A stretch of DNA of 64,000 bases. Source: Streptomyces dysideae (GTDB lineage Bacteria; Actinomycetota; Actinomycetes; Streptomycetales; Streptomycetaceae). Made by a program: the position numbers and the translations under genes. The DNA lies in the NCBI RefSeq assembly GCF_001514305.1, contig NZ_KQ949117.1, positions 20,754 to 84,753 of the forward strand, written 5' to 3'. The notes beneath the pieces are model-generated. The model was not told the origin of the DNA and did no database searches. It was given only the letters and a program-made list of their open reading frames with translations. Of this stretch, positions 24,538 to 34,358 are shown one piece after another; position 1 is the stretch's first letter; each line of letters opens with the position of its first letter.

Positions 24538-26484
24538 TCAGGACGGGATGATCTGCCATTGCTGCCGCGTCTGTGACGCGTACGGCTGTTGCTCGATGTT
24601 GGCTCCGTTGACGGTGCTGCCCTCGTCGACGGCGAGGGCGAGCCCGCTGTAGCGGTTGATGAGGAAGTAGTGCCCGTCACCGGTGGGTGTGACGGCCCAG
24701 TGCTGCTGGGGGGCGCCGGCGTCTGACCAGATGCCGACGTTGCCCCCGTCCGCGCGGGAGAGTCCCGCGACCTCCAGGAGCTTGCCGCTGCCCACACCCT
24801 TGATCTTGTAGTAGCCGTCGTCGGTCTTGGTGAAGGTCCACTTCTGGTTCGCCTTGTTGAGCCATGGCCACTGAAGGACGTTGGTGTTGTTGGCGGTGCC
24901 CGCGCCTTCCACGTCGGCGGCCTTGCCGCTGTGCCGGGCGACCAGCCGGTAGACGGTGCCGTCACCCGGCAGCGTGGTGGACACCAGTGCCGGCTTGACC
25001 GACCGGCCGCCGATCCTCACGCCGCCGATGTTGGCGTAGCCGCCGGTGGCCGCGTTGACCTGGATCCGTACGAAGCCCACGTTCCGGTTGGGCCACTCCA
25101 CCAGCTTGGTCTTCTGATTGCCGGCCCAGGTGCCGGTGGCGACCTGGGTGAAGTTGACCCCGTCGGTGCTGGTCAGGATGGTGTAGGAGGTGATGTCACC
25201 GTCGGTGGAGTTGGTGCGGTTCCACTGCTTGGGCAGGTACTCCAGGGTGGAGACGTTGCTCCACACGCCGCCCAGGTCGATGGTGATGGACTGCGGCAGC
25301 GACAGGCCCCAGGTCGACCAGCAGGTCTCGTAGCGGACGTCGCTGAGTCCGTCGATGGCGTGGAGCGGTCCCTCGCCGGTGTGGAAGCCGGTGGCGTACG
25401 CGCTGACCGGTGTGACGGGATGCTCTGCGCGCAGCAGCTGGGTGGGCAGCGGTGGCCGGGAGGTGTCGGGGCTCCATGCGGCGCCGACCTCGGCGAGGCG
25501 GTTGACGATGTTGGTGTCCAGCAGGCCGTTGCGGTTGGGCGGGCAGTTGAGGATGAACGAGGTGTACTTGGGTTCCAGGTCGGCCAGGTGCGAGAGGATC
25601 GCGTCCTTGCTCATGAGGCCCTCGGTCGGGGTGGAGGGGTGCCAGAACCAGCCGTTGCTGATGGTCTGTCCCTGCATTCCGGCGTAGGTGTTGCCCGCCG
25701 GCGCCGTGATGCCCAGCGGCTCCTCGAAGAAGATCGCGTCGCTGAGGAAGGGCTCGGTCAGTCCGCCGATGTCGATCATGACGCAGTCCGGCTGCAGCTG
25801 CTTCACCAGCGAACGGATCCTCTGGTAGGAGACGGACTGCTGCCCCATCTGCCATGCGTAACCGTCGGTCATGAACATGTCGATGGTGCCGTAGTTGGTG
25901 AGCAGCTCGGTGATCTGACCGAGGATGAAGGTCATGTCGCCGGGCTGGATGGCATCGGTGATTTCGAGCCCGGTCACCTTGTGTCGGCTCTCCCATGCCT
26001 CGACGCCGAAGGTGCGGTCCCAGATCGAGTAGTAGAACCCGACCTTCAGCCCCTTCGCGCGGAAGGCGTCGCAGTACGCCTTCACCACGTCCTGCTTGTA
26101 GGAGCTGTTCGCGACGTTCTGGGTGCCGTAAGCGCTCGGCCACAGGGCGAAGCCGTCATGGTGCTTGGTGGTCAGGATGCCGTAACTCATCTTCGCGGCA
26201 ACCGCCGCGTCGGCCCACTGCGCGCAGTTGACACTCGGGGGAGCGAAGAGGGTGGGGCTCTGGTTGGGTTCGGCCCACTCCTGGTTCGTGAACGTGCCCA
26301 GGCTGAAGTGGTTGAACATGCCGAACCGCATGTCGACCATCTTGCTCAGGTTGGTCTGTGTGTCCGCGGCGGCCGCCTGCGACAGCAGGCCGGAGAAGCC
26401 GGGGATGATCGGCAGGGCGGTCGCGGCGGTTGCCGCACCCGCGGCGCCGAGAAACGTACGGCGATTCATTCTTGATGAGGACAT
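24538..26484 (-). CDS. Secreted GH29 alpha-L-fucosidase with F5/8-type C and ricin-type lectin domains
   Basis: 648 residues from ATG 26484, with CAGGAG 7 bp upstream. The leader MSSSRMNRRTFLGAAGAATA is a Tat signal. Residues about 45-350 form the GH29 barrel (MVDMRFGMFNHFSLGTF, GILTTKHHDGFALWPS, KVGFYYSIWD, IDMFMTDGYAW with the nucleophile-region Asp, SFILNCPPNRNGL). A discoidin-like carbohydrate-binding domain follows (HAIDGLSDVRYETCWS, FVRIQVNAATGG), then a ricin-type trefoil with repeated QxW (NQKWTF, QQHWAV, RQQWQI). It releases L-fucose from polymers outside the cell. A TTGACA -35-like box lies at 26576-26581 on the minus strand. Feeds the fucose pathway at 28289-30986. Confidence 0.93.
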   Translation of the reverse strand: MSSSRMNRRTFLGAAGAATAATALPIIPGFSGLLSQAAAADTQTNLSKMVDMRFGMFNHFSLGTFTNQEWAEPNQSPTLFAPPSVNCAQWADAAVAAKMSYGILTTKHHDGFALWPSAYGTQNVANSSYKQDVVKAYCDAFRAKGLKVGFYYSIWDRTFGVEAWESRHKVTGLEITDAIQPGDMTFILGQITELLTNYGTIDMFMTDGYAWQMGQQSVSYQRIRSLVKQLQPDCVMIDIGGLTEPFLSDAIFFEEPLGITAPAGNTYAGMQGQTISNGWFWHPSTPTEGLMSKDAILSHLADLEPKYTSFILNCPPNRNGLLDTNIVNRLAEVGAAWSPDTSRPPLPTQLLRAEHPVTPVSAYATGFHTGEGPLHAIDGLSDVRYETCWSTWGLSLPQSITIDLGGVWSNVSTLEYLPKQWNRTNSTDGDITSYTILTSTDGVNFTQVATGTWAGNQKTKLVEWPNRNVGFVRIQVNAATGGYANIGGVRIGGRSVKPALVSTTLPGDGTVYRLVARHSGKAADVEGAGTANNTNVLQWPWLNKANQKWTFTKTDDGYYKIKGVGSGKLLEVAGLSRADGGNVGIWSDAGAPQQHWAVTPTGDGHYFLINRYSGLALAVDEGSTVNGANIEQQPYASQTRQQWQIIPS

Positions 26485-26584
26485 GGCCCACTCCTGAGGA
26501 TCGATGGCATTGATCGCGATGACGACGTGCCAGGTGGCAGTCGACGTCGGCCTGGGTGCCGGGGCACGCACGGATTGTCAAAGT

Positions 26585-27250
26585 GGCTGTGAAACGGTGC
26601 TCCGCTGGCACCTGCTGGCTGGGCAGGTGCCAAGTGGAAGGTGACCGCCCGAGGTTGGCGACCGGGCTGTCGTGGGAGGCGTAATCGCCTCGGCGCTGAG
26701 AGGTAAACGTGCAGGTCAGGTCTTCCCGCTGCCAGGTGCCTCTGGCCGTCGCGCCAATGTCGCCTGGAAGAGGGGCGCGTCGCGGGACGTGGTACCGCCC
26801 GAGGGCAGGCCGGAAGCTACCTGGCCAGGTGCGGTCGCCGTCGGCGGTGTCGGTGAAACCGGGATGCGTTGGTCACGGTGCCGGAGCGGCCCGGGCGCGC
26901 AATCCGTTGATGAGTAGTGGGACCACACTCAGGAAGGCGGCCGGCACGAGCACTACGGCGCGCCGGGCATCAGGAGCTCCTGCATGGAGAAGGCACGGAC
27001 GGAGGGCGAAGCCCGCCCTCGGCGGACCGCCATGCCGGCGAGCTTCCCTTCGGTGGATGACCGGCTCTGACAACGTGCGCTCCTAACTCTTTGCGGGACA
27101 ACCACGGTGCTGCGGCTCGACAACCGGGCTGATCACCCTCAGACGGCGAGCAGGAGAGAGGCCACCCGCACGGCGTGTGTTTCGCCGGAGTGACATCGGA
27201 TCTATTAAGGGGCTTCAGCGCAGAGTCTGTCTAGAGGATCGACAGAAACC
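26585..27250. other. Region upstream of the fucosidase, no intact gene
   Basis: A 9-bp inverted repeat GGCACCTGC (26607-26615) / GCAGGTGCC (26623-26631) lies about 130 bp before the fucosidase start, and further CAGGTGC copies occur at about 26737 and 26825, so a regulator-binding cluster is possible. A minus-strand tail (VVLVPAAFLSVVPLLINGLR, about 26875-26960) is a membrane or regulator remnant. No gene is called. Confidence 0.4.
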
Positions 27251-27489
27251 CCGTGATCATGGCTGGTGGCACCCTCAAGTCTCAGGATCAAGCCGCCGAG
27301 GCGCGGGATGTGAAGGGTCCGATAGGTCGGGTGAATAGGGTGGTTGGGGCCCTTGCGAACGCACCTCCAGACGGGTCAGGCGCGAGCAACACCAGGACCG
27401 CCGCCATGCGCCGCCCGTCCGTGACGACGCGGTGGCCGCCGGTATCGGGCAGCAGCGGGCCCGGGCAGGGTGATGACGCGTCCCCGCCG

Positions 27490-27594
27490 GGGTCCTGTTC
27501 CTGGGTGACGCAGCCGGGTGTCGGCGAGCGTGGCGCCCGCTGCCTCGGGAAGGGCCGGGATGCCCAGCCATTCGACGTTGTCAGCACCGCTCAC
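27490..27594 (-). pseudogene. lutB: LutB-like 5' remnant
   Basis: GTG at 27594 overlaps the lutA stop (GTGA). About 35 codons read VEWLGIPALPEAAGATLADT and RLRH, the start of an LutB-type iron-sulfur lactate-oxidation subunit, after which similarity ends. The rest of lutB and lutC is absent. Confidence 0.5.
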
Positions 27595-28298
27595 CGTACG
27601 TCCCCTTCCGTGGAGGCCAGGATTTCGGCCAGGTGCATCGTCCCGACGCCGGTACGCAGCCGGGACAGACCGCCGCCGATGTGCGTCAGGCAGGAGTTGT
27701 CGCCCGCGCACAGGTACTCGGCGGCCGGTATCCAGGACATGGCGCATCTTGTCGGCCGGCATGGCGTTGGACACGTCCGCGTTCTTGAGCGCGAAGGTGC
27801 CGCCGAAGCCACAGCAGGACTCGGCGGCGGGCAGTTCGACCAGGTCGATGCCGTTCACCGCGCGCAGCAGCCTGAGCGGCCGGTCGCCGACGCGCAGCAT
27901 GCGCAGCGAGTGGCAGGTCGGGTGGTAGGTGACCCTGTGCGGGAAGTACGCGCCGACATCGGTGACGCCGAGGACGTCGACGAGGAGTTCCGACAGCTCG
28001 TACACCGTCGGCACCACCCGCCCGACCGCCTCGGTGAGCGCGGGGTCCCCCAACTGGGCGGCCACCACCCGGTGATGGTCGCGCACCATGCCCGCGCAGG
28101 AGCCGGAAGCGGTGGCCACGGCGTCGTAATCCGCGAAGACCTCCGCGAAACGGCGCACCATGGGCAGGGTCTCGGGGCGGTAGCCGGTGTTGAAGTGCAT
28201 CTGACCGCAGCAGGTCGTTCCAGTAGTTCGGTCACCGCGCGGCCGGTGCGGGGGAACATCATGTCGTTGAAACAGGTGATGAAGAGAGCTATGCGCAT
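27591..28298 (-). pseudogene. lutA: LutA-like (CCG-domain) lactate-oxidation subunit, frameshifted
   Basis: Starts MRIALFITCFNDMMFPRTGR at 28298. An internal deletion near 28220 then joins LLER directly to the codons for TCCGQMHFNTGYRPE in another frame. The remainder (SGSCAGMVRDHH, YHPTCHSLRMLRVGDRPLRL, ESCCGFGGTFALKNA) carries the CCG motifs. A second shift near 27740 separates KMRHVLDTG from CAGDNSCLTHIGGGLSRLRT. LutABC oxidises L-lactate to pyruvate. Its ATG overlaps the lactonase stop, so it was part of the fucose operon. Confidence 0.85.
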
Positions 28299-29200
28299 GG
28301 TGCTTCCTGAGGAGCCGGGGAGCCGGTGACGGTCAGTCCGTAGGTCCGCAGGGCGGTTTTGGTGAAGACCTCGCGGCGTTCGGCAGGATTGAGTGCTGCC
28401 GTCAGCTCCTGTGCGGCGGCGACGACTTCGGCGTAGGTGGCGGCCAGTCGGCAGACGGGCCAGTCGGAGCCGAACATCAGCCGCCGCGGTCCGAAAGCAT
28501 CCAGCACTGTGTCCGCGTACGGCCGGAGGTCCTCGACGCTCCACTGGTCCCAGTCGGCCTCGGTCACCATGCCGGAGAGCTTGCAGACGGTGTTGGGCAG
28601 CGAGGCCAGCAGGCGCACCGCGTCCGCCCACGCCCGCAGCTCGCCCGAGGATATGGGGGGCTTGCCCGCATGATCGAGTACGAAGGTGAGGCCGGGAAGC
28701 AGTCGGGCGGTCTCCTGGGCGGCCGCAAGCTGGTGGGGCCTGACAACCAGGTCGTACACGAGCCCTGCCTCGGCCACTGCGGCGAGCCCGCGCAGCACGT
28801 CCGGCCGTACCAGCCAGCGAGGATCGGATTCGCCCTGCACCTGGTGGCGGATGCCCACCAGGTGCTCGCCACCCGGCCCCTCCCGCAGTGCCGCGAGCGC
28901 GCGGGCGACATCCGGGGAGGTCAGGTCGGTCCAGCCCACGACGCCGGCCACCAGGTCGCTGTCCTGGGCCAAGGCCAGGAACTCGGGCGTTTCCTCCGGT
29001 ACATCGATCGTCTGGACCAGGACCGTCGCGGTGACGCCGGCGGCCCGGGCCTCCGGCTCCAGGTCGGCGAGCGTGAAGTCGCGGCGCAGCGGGGCGAGTT
29101 CCCGTCCGGTGATCCAGTCCTGGTCGCGGAGGGAGAGGTCCCACACGTGGTGGTGTGCGTCGATGACGCCCTCAGCGTTGTTCGCCTCCGTGGCGGTCAC
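28289..29200 (-). CDS. Amidohydrolase-family lactonase, probably L-fuconolactonase
   Basis: 303 residues from GTG 29200, which overlaps the stop of the aldo/keto reductase (GTGA). VIDAHHHVWDLSLRDQDWIT is the metal-binding HxH/W motif of the amidohydrolase-2 lactonases. LTFVLDHAGKPPISSG and RLMFGSDWPVCRLAATYAEV supply the later His and the catalytic Asp. Members open sugar 1,4- or 1,5-lactones such as L-fucono- or L-rhamnono-lactone. Its place between the dehydrogenase and lutA, near a secreted fucosidase, supports fuconolactone. Confidence 0.85.
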   Translation of the reverse strand: MTATEANNAEGVIDAHHHVWDLSLRDQDWITGRELAPLRRDFTLADLEPEARAAGVTATVLVQTIDVPEETPEFLALAQDSDLVAGVVGWTDLTSPDVARALAALREGPGGEHLVGIRHQVQGESDPRWLVRPDVLRGLAAVAEAGLVYDLVVRPHQLAAAQETARLLPGLTFVLDHAGKPPISSGELRAWADAVRLLASLPNTVCKLSGMVTEADWDQWSVEDLRPYADTVLDAFGPRRLMFGSDWPVCRLAATYAEVVAAAQELTAALNPAERREVFTKTALRTYGLTVTGSPAPQEAPCA

Positions 29201-30231
29201 CCCCACGACTCCTCCTTCGGTCGATCGGTTTCTTCGACCGGTGTGGCGGCAGGGACGGGGACGTGCGGGGGCAGCAGCCCCTCGGCGCGCAGTCCGTCCC
29301 AGACCGCGGCCGGCATCGTTCGCCGCAGCTGATCCACTGTGTCGCGGACCTCCTCGGCGGAACGAGCTCCGGACAGTACGCTCGCGACCGCCGGATGGCC
29401 GAACGGGAAGCGCAGAGCGGCTGCGCGCAGCGGTACGCCGTGGCGTTCGGTGACCGTCTTCATGCGCAGGGCCCGGTCGAGCACATGGGGTGGGGTGGGC
29501 GCGTAGTCGTACGTGGCCCCGGGTTTCGGGTCGGTGAGCAGACCCGAGTTGAACACCCCGCCGACGATGACACTCCTGCCGCGGGCGGCGGCCTCCGGCA
29601 GTACCTCCGCAAGCCCCTCCTGCTCCAGCAGGGTGTAGCGGCCGGCGAGCAGCACCACGTCGATGTCGGTCTCGCGCAGGAAGCGGGCGGGGAGCGCGCA
29701 CTGGTTCACTCCGATGCCGATCGCCTTGACGACGCCTTCGCCGCGCAGCCGTTCCAGCACCGGGTATGCCTCGGTGAGGGCCTGCTCGGCGTGGTGGTCC
29801 GGGTCGTGCAGCAAGGCGATGTCCACACGGTCCAGGCCGAGGCGGTCCAGGCTCGCGTCCAGGGAGCGCAGGACTCCGTCGGAGCTGAAGTCCCAGACCC
29901 GCCGGTGGGTGTCGGGCACGGCGAAGCCGTGGGCGAGATCGTCGCCGCGGCCACCCTCCGGGTTGGGTTCGAGCAGCCGCCCGACCTTGGTGGAGACGGT
30001 GTACGTGTCGCGGTCGCGTCCGCGCAGCGCGGCGCCCAGGCGTCGCTCGGACAGCCCGAGTCCGTAGTGCGGGGCGGTGTCGAAGGTGCGTACGCCCGCG
30101 TCCCAGGCCGCCTCCACCGCGGCGGACGCGGCCTCGTCGGTGACCGGGCGGAAGAGGTTGCCGATGCCGGCGGCCCCGAACGACAGCTCGGTGATCCTGG
30201 CGCCGGTGCCGGCCGGCGTCGTGGCTCTCAT
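29197..30231 (-). CDS. Aldo/keto reductase, probably L-fucose dehydrogenase
   Basis: 344 residues from ATG 30231, overlapping the SDR stop. The AKR barrel has ELSFGAAGIGNLFRPV, RTFDTAPHYGLGLSERRLGA (catalytic Asp and Tyr), VSTKVGRLL (Lys) and IALLHDPDHH (His). The cofactor-binding end reads FPFGHPAVASVLSGARSAEE. It matches D-threo-aldose/L-fucose dehydrogenases, which oxidise L-fucose to L-fuconolactone with NAD(P). Expected to precede the lactonase in the pathway. Cytoplasmic. Confidence 0.87.
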   Translation of the reverse strand: MRATTPAGTGARITELSFGAAGIGNLFRPVTDEAASAAVEAAWDAGVRTFDTAPHYGLGLSERRLGAALRGRDRDTYTVSTKVGRLLEPNPEGGRGDDLAHGFAVPDTHRRVWDFSSDGVLRSLDASLDRLGLDRVDIALLHDPDHHAEQALTEAYPVLERLRGEGVVKAIGIGVNQCALPARFLRETDIDVVLLAGRYTLLEQEGLAEVLPEAAARGRSVIVGGVFNSGLLTDPKPGATYDYAPTPPHVLDRALRMKTVTERHGVPLRAAALRFPFGHPAVASVLSGARSAEEVRDTVDQLRRTMPAAVWDGLRAEGLLPPHVPVPAATPVEETDRPKEESWG

Positions 30232-30986
30232 GCGCCGACCGCCGGGCGCAGCCGGAGCCCCTGCATACCACCGTCGACGGCGAGGGCGATGCCGGTGACG
30301 GAGACCGCGGCGGGGCTCGCCAGGTAGACCACGGCCGCCGCCACCTCGTCCGCGGTGACCAGGCGGCCCAGGGGCTGGCGTGCGTCGAGGGCGGCGCGTT
30401 CCGCCTCCGGGTCGTCTGCGGCGTCCAGCAGCCGGGTCACCCAGGGGGTGTCGGCGGTGCCGGGGTTGACGCAGTTGACGCGGATGCCTTCACGGACATG
30501 GTCCGCGGCCATCGCCAGGGTCAGCGACAGCACCGCGCCCTTGCTGGCGGAGTACAGGGCGCGCTGGGGCAGGCCCGCGGTGGCCGCGATGGAGCATGTG
30601 TTGACGACTGCCGCGTGCGACGAGCGCCGCAGATACGGCAGGGCGGCCCGGGTGGTGCGCACCGTCCCCAGGACGTTGACGTCCAGGACGCGGTGCCACT
30701 CCTCGTCCGGGTTGTCCTCGACGGTACCGACGGCGCCGATGCCCGCGTTGTTGACCAGGATGTCCATGCCGCCGAGCTGCCCGGCAGCGGTCTCCACGGC
30801 GGCGCGTACCGAGGCGTCGTCGCCGAGGTCGGCCTTGATGGCGATCAGCGGCTCGGGGGCGCCGGAGGGGTTGAGGTCGAGGACGGCCACCGTGGCGCCG
30901 TGCTCGGCCAGCATCCGGGACGTGGCCAGCCCGATGCCGGACGCGCCGCCGGTGACGATGGCCTTGAGCCCTGACAGGCCGCTCAT
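30228..30986 (-). CDS. Short-chain dehydrogenase, probably 2-keto-3-deoxy-L-fuconate dehydrogenase
   Basis: 252 residues from ATG 30986 (GTG at 31010 is a possible earlier start). Classical SDR motifs: AIVTGGASGIGLATSRMLAE (nucleotide binding), ILVNNAGIGAVG, NTCSIAATAGLPQRALYSAS then SKGAV (Ser, Tyr and Lys of the catalytic set), RVNCVNPGTADTPWV. In oxidative fucose breakdown such an SDR acts on 2-keto-3-deoxy-L-fuconate. A fuconate dehydratase and the final hydrolase are not in this window. First gene of the SDR-AKR-lactonase-lutAB operon. Confidence 0.85.
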   Translation of the reverse strand: MSGLSGLKAIVTGGASGIGLATSRMLAEHGATVAVLDLNPSGAPEPLIAIKADLGDDASVRAAVETAAGQLGGMDILVNNAGIGAVGTVEDNPDEEWHRVLDVNVLGTVRTTRAALPYLRRSSHAAVVNTCSIAATAGLPQRALYSASKGAVLSLTLAMAADHVREGIRVNCVNPGTADTPWVTRLLDAADDPEAERAALDARQPLGRLVTADEVAAAVVYLASPAAVSVTGIALAVDGGMQGLRLRPAVGA

Positions 30987-31054
30987 GCTGGTCAAAGGGG
31001 CGCCTTTCACGCTTGGCCGAAGGTCTGGCGCTGGGCGCCGACACCGTCGACGGA

Positions 31055-33481
31055 GAGCGGCACCGGCTTCGACACGCGCCATCTGTCCGTCGACGGCGTC
31101 CTGGCCACCAGGGCCCGCTCCTCGGTCACCCGCTCCCACCTGACCGCGACCACCAGCGGCTACACCTTCACCCACAGCTCGCTGAGCTACCTCAACAGCC
31201 TCGCGCAGCCCGGCCGGACCGAGATCCACGGCGTCGGATCCTTCACCGACCGCTATGCCCCGGTGACCGGCATCAGCAACGGCACCATCACCATGGCCCA
31301 GCCCTCGTGGGACAACAACACGTTCGGCTACGACACCCTGACGAGCCCCTTCCACGCCGGCCCCCTCTATATCGAGAACGCCTACGAGTTCCTCGACACG
31401 GCCGGCGAGTGGTACCTCGACACCGCTACCGGCACCCTGTACTACAAGCCGCTCACCGGGCAGGACATGAGTGAGGCCGACGTCGAGGTGCCGAAGCTGG
31501 AGTCGCTCATCGGCGTCGGAGGGACGTACTCCTCCCCCGCCACCCACATCGCCTTCTCAGGGCTGCAGTTCTCGGGCACCAGTTGGCTGGACCCCACCGT
31601 CCACGGCTACGCCAGCCAGCAGACCGGCGCGTACATCTCCGGTACCTGGGACCGCCCGTCGGACGCGCTGACCTCGTGCCAGAGCGGCTGCCCGCTCTTC
31701 GAAGCGACACGCCCGCACTGGGACCAGATGCCCTCCGCCGTCCAGGTCTCGGCCGCCGACCACATCACGTTCACCGGTAACCGGTTCACCCAGCTCGGGC
31801 AGGGCGGCCTCGGCATCGGCAACGACGCCAACGCCCACACCACCGGCGTGGGACTTGGCGCCGACACCATCACCGCGACGGGCAACGTCTTCACCCAGGA
31901 CGCGGGCGGCGGCATCGTCGTCGGCGGCCTTCAGGCGGACGCGCACCACCCCAGTGACAGCCGGATGACCAACCGGAACATCACGCTGAACAACAACCTC
32001 ATCCATGACGTGGCGTTGGAGTACCGCGACATGTCGGCCATCCTCGTCACCTATGTGAACGGCGCGACCGTCTCGCACAACGAGGTGTACAACCTGCCCT
32101 ACTCCGGCCTCACCATCGGCTACGGCTGGGGCGTCAACGACATCGGCGGCAGCCAGGACTACGTCAACCGGGGCCTGTACAACTACCAGCCCACCACAGT
32201 TCCACGATCATCACCAACACCGACGGCCGCGGTAACGTGGTGAGCGGCACCGTCGTCGTCAGCAACGGCAACTGGCCGCCAGCCGCCAAGACGGTCATGG
32301 ACAACGCCGGTATCCAGCCCCTGTACCGTCCGCTGACCACCGACCCCGTCAGCTCCCCCTACAGCGCCTACTCCTCCACCCCCGCCAACACCGGCCAGAG
32401 TGGCGGCCACTTCACCATCACCGACGCGGGCGCGGACATCCGGGGCGCCGGCGGACAGCACGACGACGAGTACGGCACCGTCTTCCGAAACGGGGCAGCT
32501 GTCGACGGCACGTCGGTGACCGCCCGGGTCGACAACCTGGACAACACCAACGACTGGGCCAAGGCCGGCGTCGTCCTGCGCAACGACCTCACGGACGACG
32601 GCTCCTCCGCCGGATACGCGGCTGTGGTGGTGACCCCGAAGAACGGCGTCAGCTTCCAGCGGGACTCCGACGCCGACGGCTACCTCGACCAGTTCACGTC
32701 CACCGCTTCCACCGTCAAGGCGCCGGTCTGGGTGCGGCTCACCCGCACTGCCACCCAGGTGTCCGCCTCCTACTCTGCCGACGGATCCACCTTCACTCAG
32801 GTCGGCTCGACGGTGACCCTGCCGTCCATGGCGACCACCCAGGATGCCGGTGTCATCCACACAGCCCACAGCACCACCGCCGGCAGCGCGACATTCAGCA
32901 ACCTGCGCATCGTCACCTCTCCCTACAAGGCATACAGCTCGATTCCGGCCGCCGTCAGCCAAAGCGGCGGAGTGACCTCCCTGACCAGCGCGGGCATCGA
33001 CATATGGCGCTCCGGCACGGCATACGACGACGAGTATTCCGCCGCCTACCAGACGGAGGCCGCTGGAACGTCCTCGACCGTCACCGTCCGCGTCACCAGT
33101 CAGGACAAGACCAACAACTGGGCCAAAGCCGGCCTGATGCTGCGCAACAACATCGCCTCCGCCGGCTCGTCCACCGGGTACCTCGTCCTCGCCACCACCC
33201 CCGGCAACGGAATCGCCCTGCAGTCGGACTCCAACGGTGACGGCTACCTCGACACCAACACCATCAAGACCGGAAGCGCCACCGTCGCCCCTGTCTGGCT
33301 CCGCCTGGTCAGGAGCGGCACGTCGGTCACCGGCTCCTACTCCGCCGACGGCACCACCTGGACCACTGTCGGCACCGCGACCCTGACCGGGGCGAACAGC
33401 ACCCTGGACGCGGGCATGTTCTCCACGGCCCACGCCGGAACCATCGGCACCGCGAACTTCAGCCAGTTCTCCGTCAGCTGA
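31055..33481 (+). pseudogene. Right-handed beta-helix protein with two concanavalin-like C-terminal repeats, 5'-truncated and internally deleted
   Basis: Frame 1 (to about 32240) reads GFDTRHLSVDGVLATRARSS and then many beta-helix turns (ITFTGNRFTQLGQGGLGIGN, HDVALEYRDMSAILVTYVNG, YSGLTIGYGWGVND), breaking at YNYQPTT. Frame 2 resumes from about 32205 (GRGNVVSGTVVVSNGNWPP) and continues with two similar 185-residue domains (TNDWAKAGVVLRNDL and TNNWAKAGLMLRNNI), as in DUF1349-type glycan-binding modules. The join lacks several helix turns expected in the family, so DNA has been deleted. No start or signal peptide remains. Probably once a secreted polysaccharide-active enzyme. Confidence 0.8.
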
Positions 33482-33514
33482 CGAAGCGGTTCGGGTCACG
33501 ATCTCCGAAACGAG

Positions 33515-33553
33515 CTCCGCGTGCCGGTGCGACCTCCGCACCGGCACGCGGAG
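33515..33553 (+). terminator. Terminator after the beta-helix gene
   Basis: Perfect 17-bp stem (33515-33531 with 33537-33553), 5-nt loop, 33 bp beyond the stop. Confidence 0.9.
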
Positions 33554-33559
33554 CGCCGT

Positions 33560-34156
33560 CATGTCCGGGCCAACCTGCGTGCGGCATGGCAACGCCCACG
33601 CGCAATCGACGGTGCCGCACCCACCCTGCAACGCGCGGAGTCTTCACGGCCGCGCCGGCGAGCCGGTCGGCCGCCCCGGGTACGGGCGGCGGGCCCGCAG
33701 CGCGTCGGTGTGAGCAAGAACCTCAGCAGAGGATGAATCCTGGATCCGGACACGCGTTCTGCGGGCGCGGGGTGCTCGGGTGCCCCGCGTCGTGTCTCCG
33801 CGGTCCGGGATCACGCCCGGACCGAGACGGGTGGAGATCAGGACGCCGCGAGGTCGAGCCCCCGAAGTGTGGTGCCGGGGGCCGCGGTCAGGGCCTGCCG
33901 GTCTCGGCTGCCTCCTCCGCGGTCCGCAAGGATCGGCTCGCCTGATGGTGCAGGGCGTCCGCGAGCAGGCGGCGGAGCCCGACACCCGGAGTGGCGAGAG
34001 CGCGGACGTGGACGGCACTCCGGACGCAGACGGCACATGACGGCTCCGGAACTCGACCGATGCCGGCACTGAACAGGTGGCGACACGCGTGGGTTCCGGC
34101 GTCATGGCATTCAAGAATCCGCAAACCCACGCACTTCCGACATAGGCACCCAGAAG
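33560..34156. other. Stretch without a recognisable gene
   Basis: Several open frames overlap on both strands because of the GC bias, but none shows a ribosome-binding site plus family motif. I see nothing to annotate. Confidence 0.45.
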
Positions 34157-34345
34157 ATGGCCGCACCTGATCTGGGTGACGAGCAGTGGAGTCAGCTGCT
34201 CACCCACCTGGTCGGCGGGCAGCGCAGCGTCGTCAAGCAGACGGCGGTCCGCGTCGGCAACGTCCTGGTGATCGTCTCCGGCTTGCCGGGTCTCGTGGAT
34301 GCCAACCTGGAGAAGGCACTCGCCAAGGCGGAGGCCGTCTCCTGA
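34157..34345 (+). CDS. Small hypothetical protein
   Basis: 62 residues from ATG 34157: MAAPDLGDEQWSQLLTHLVG, then VKQTAVRVGNVLVIVSGLPG and a Lys/Glu/Ala helix. A helix, a hydrophobic strand-like core and a second helix can be seen. A strong terminator follows 14 bp after the stop, which supports it being a real transcription unit. No family is recognised. Its neighbour is a relaxase remnant, so plasmid origin is possible. Confidence 0.55.
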   Translation: MAAPDLGDEQWSQLLTHLVGGQRSVVKQTAVRVGNVLVIVSGLPGLVDANLEKALAKAEAVS

Positions 34346-34358
34346 CCACCCTGCGGTA

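Noticed and set aside
26872..27075. Minus-strand open frame ending FLSVVPLLINGLRARAAPAP
   Set aside because: No start site, no operon context, no clear family; kept only as a possible remnant in the regional note.
33780..34040. Short plus-strand open frame of 86 codons
   Set aside because: Arg/Gly/Pro-rich with no motif or ribosome-binding site; likely a chance frame in GC-rich DNA.
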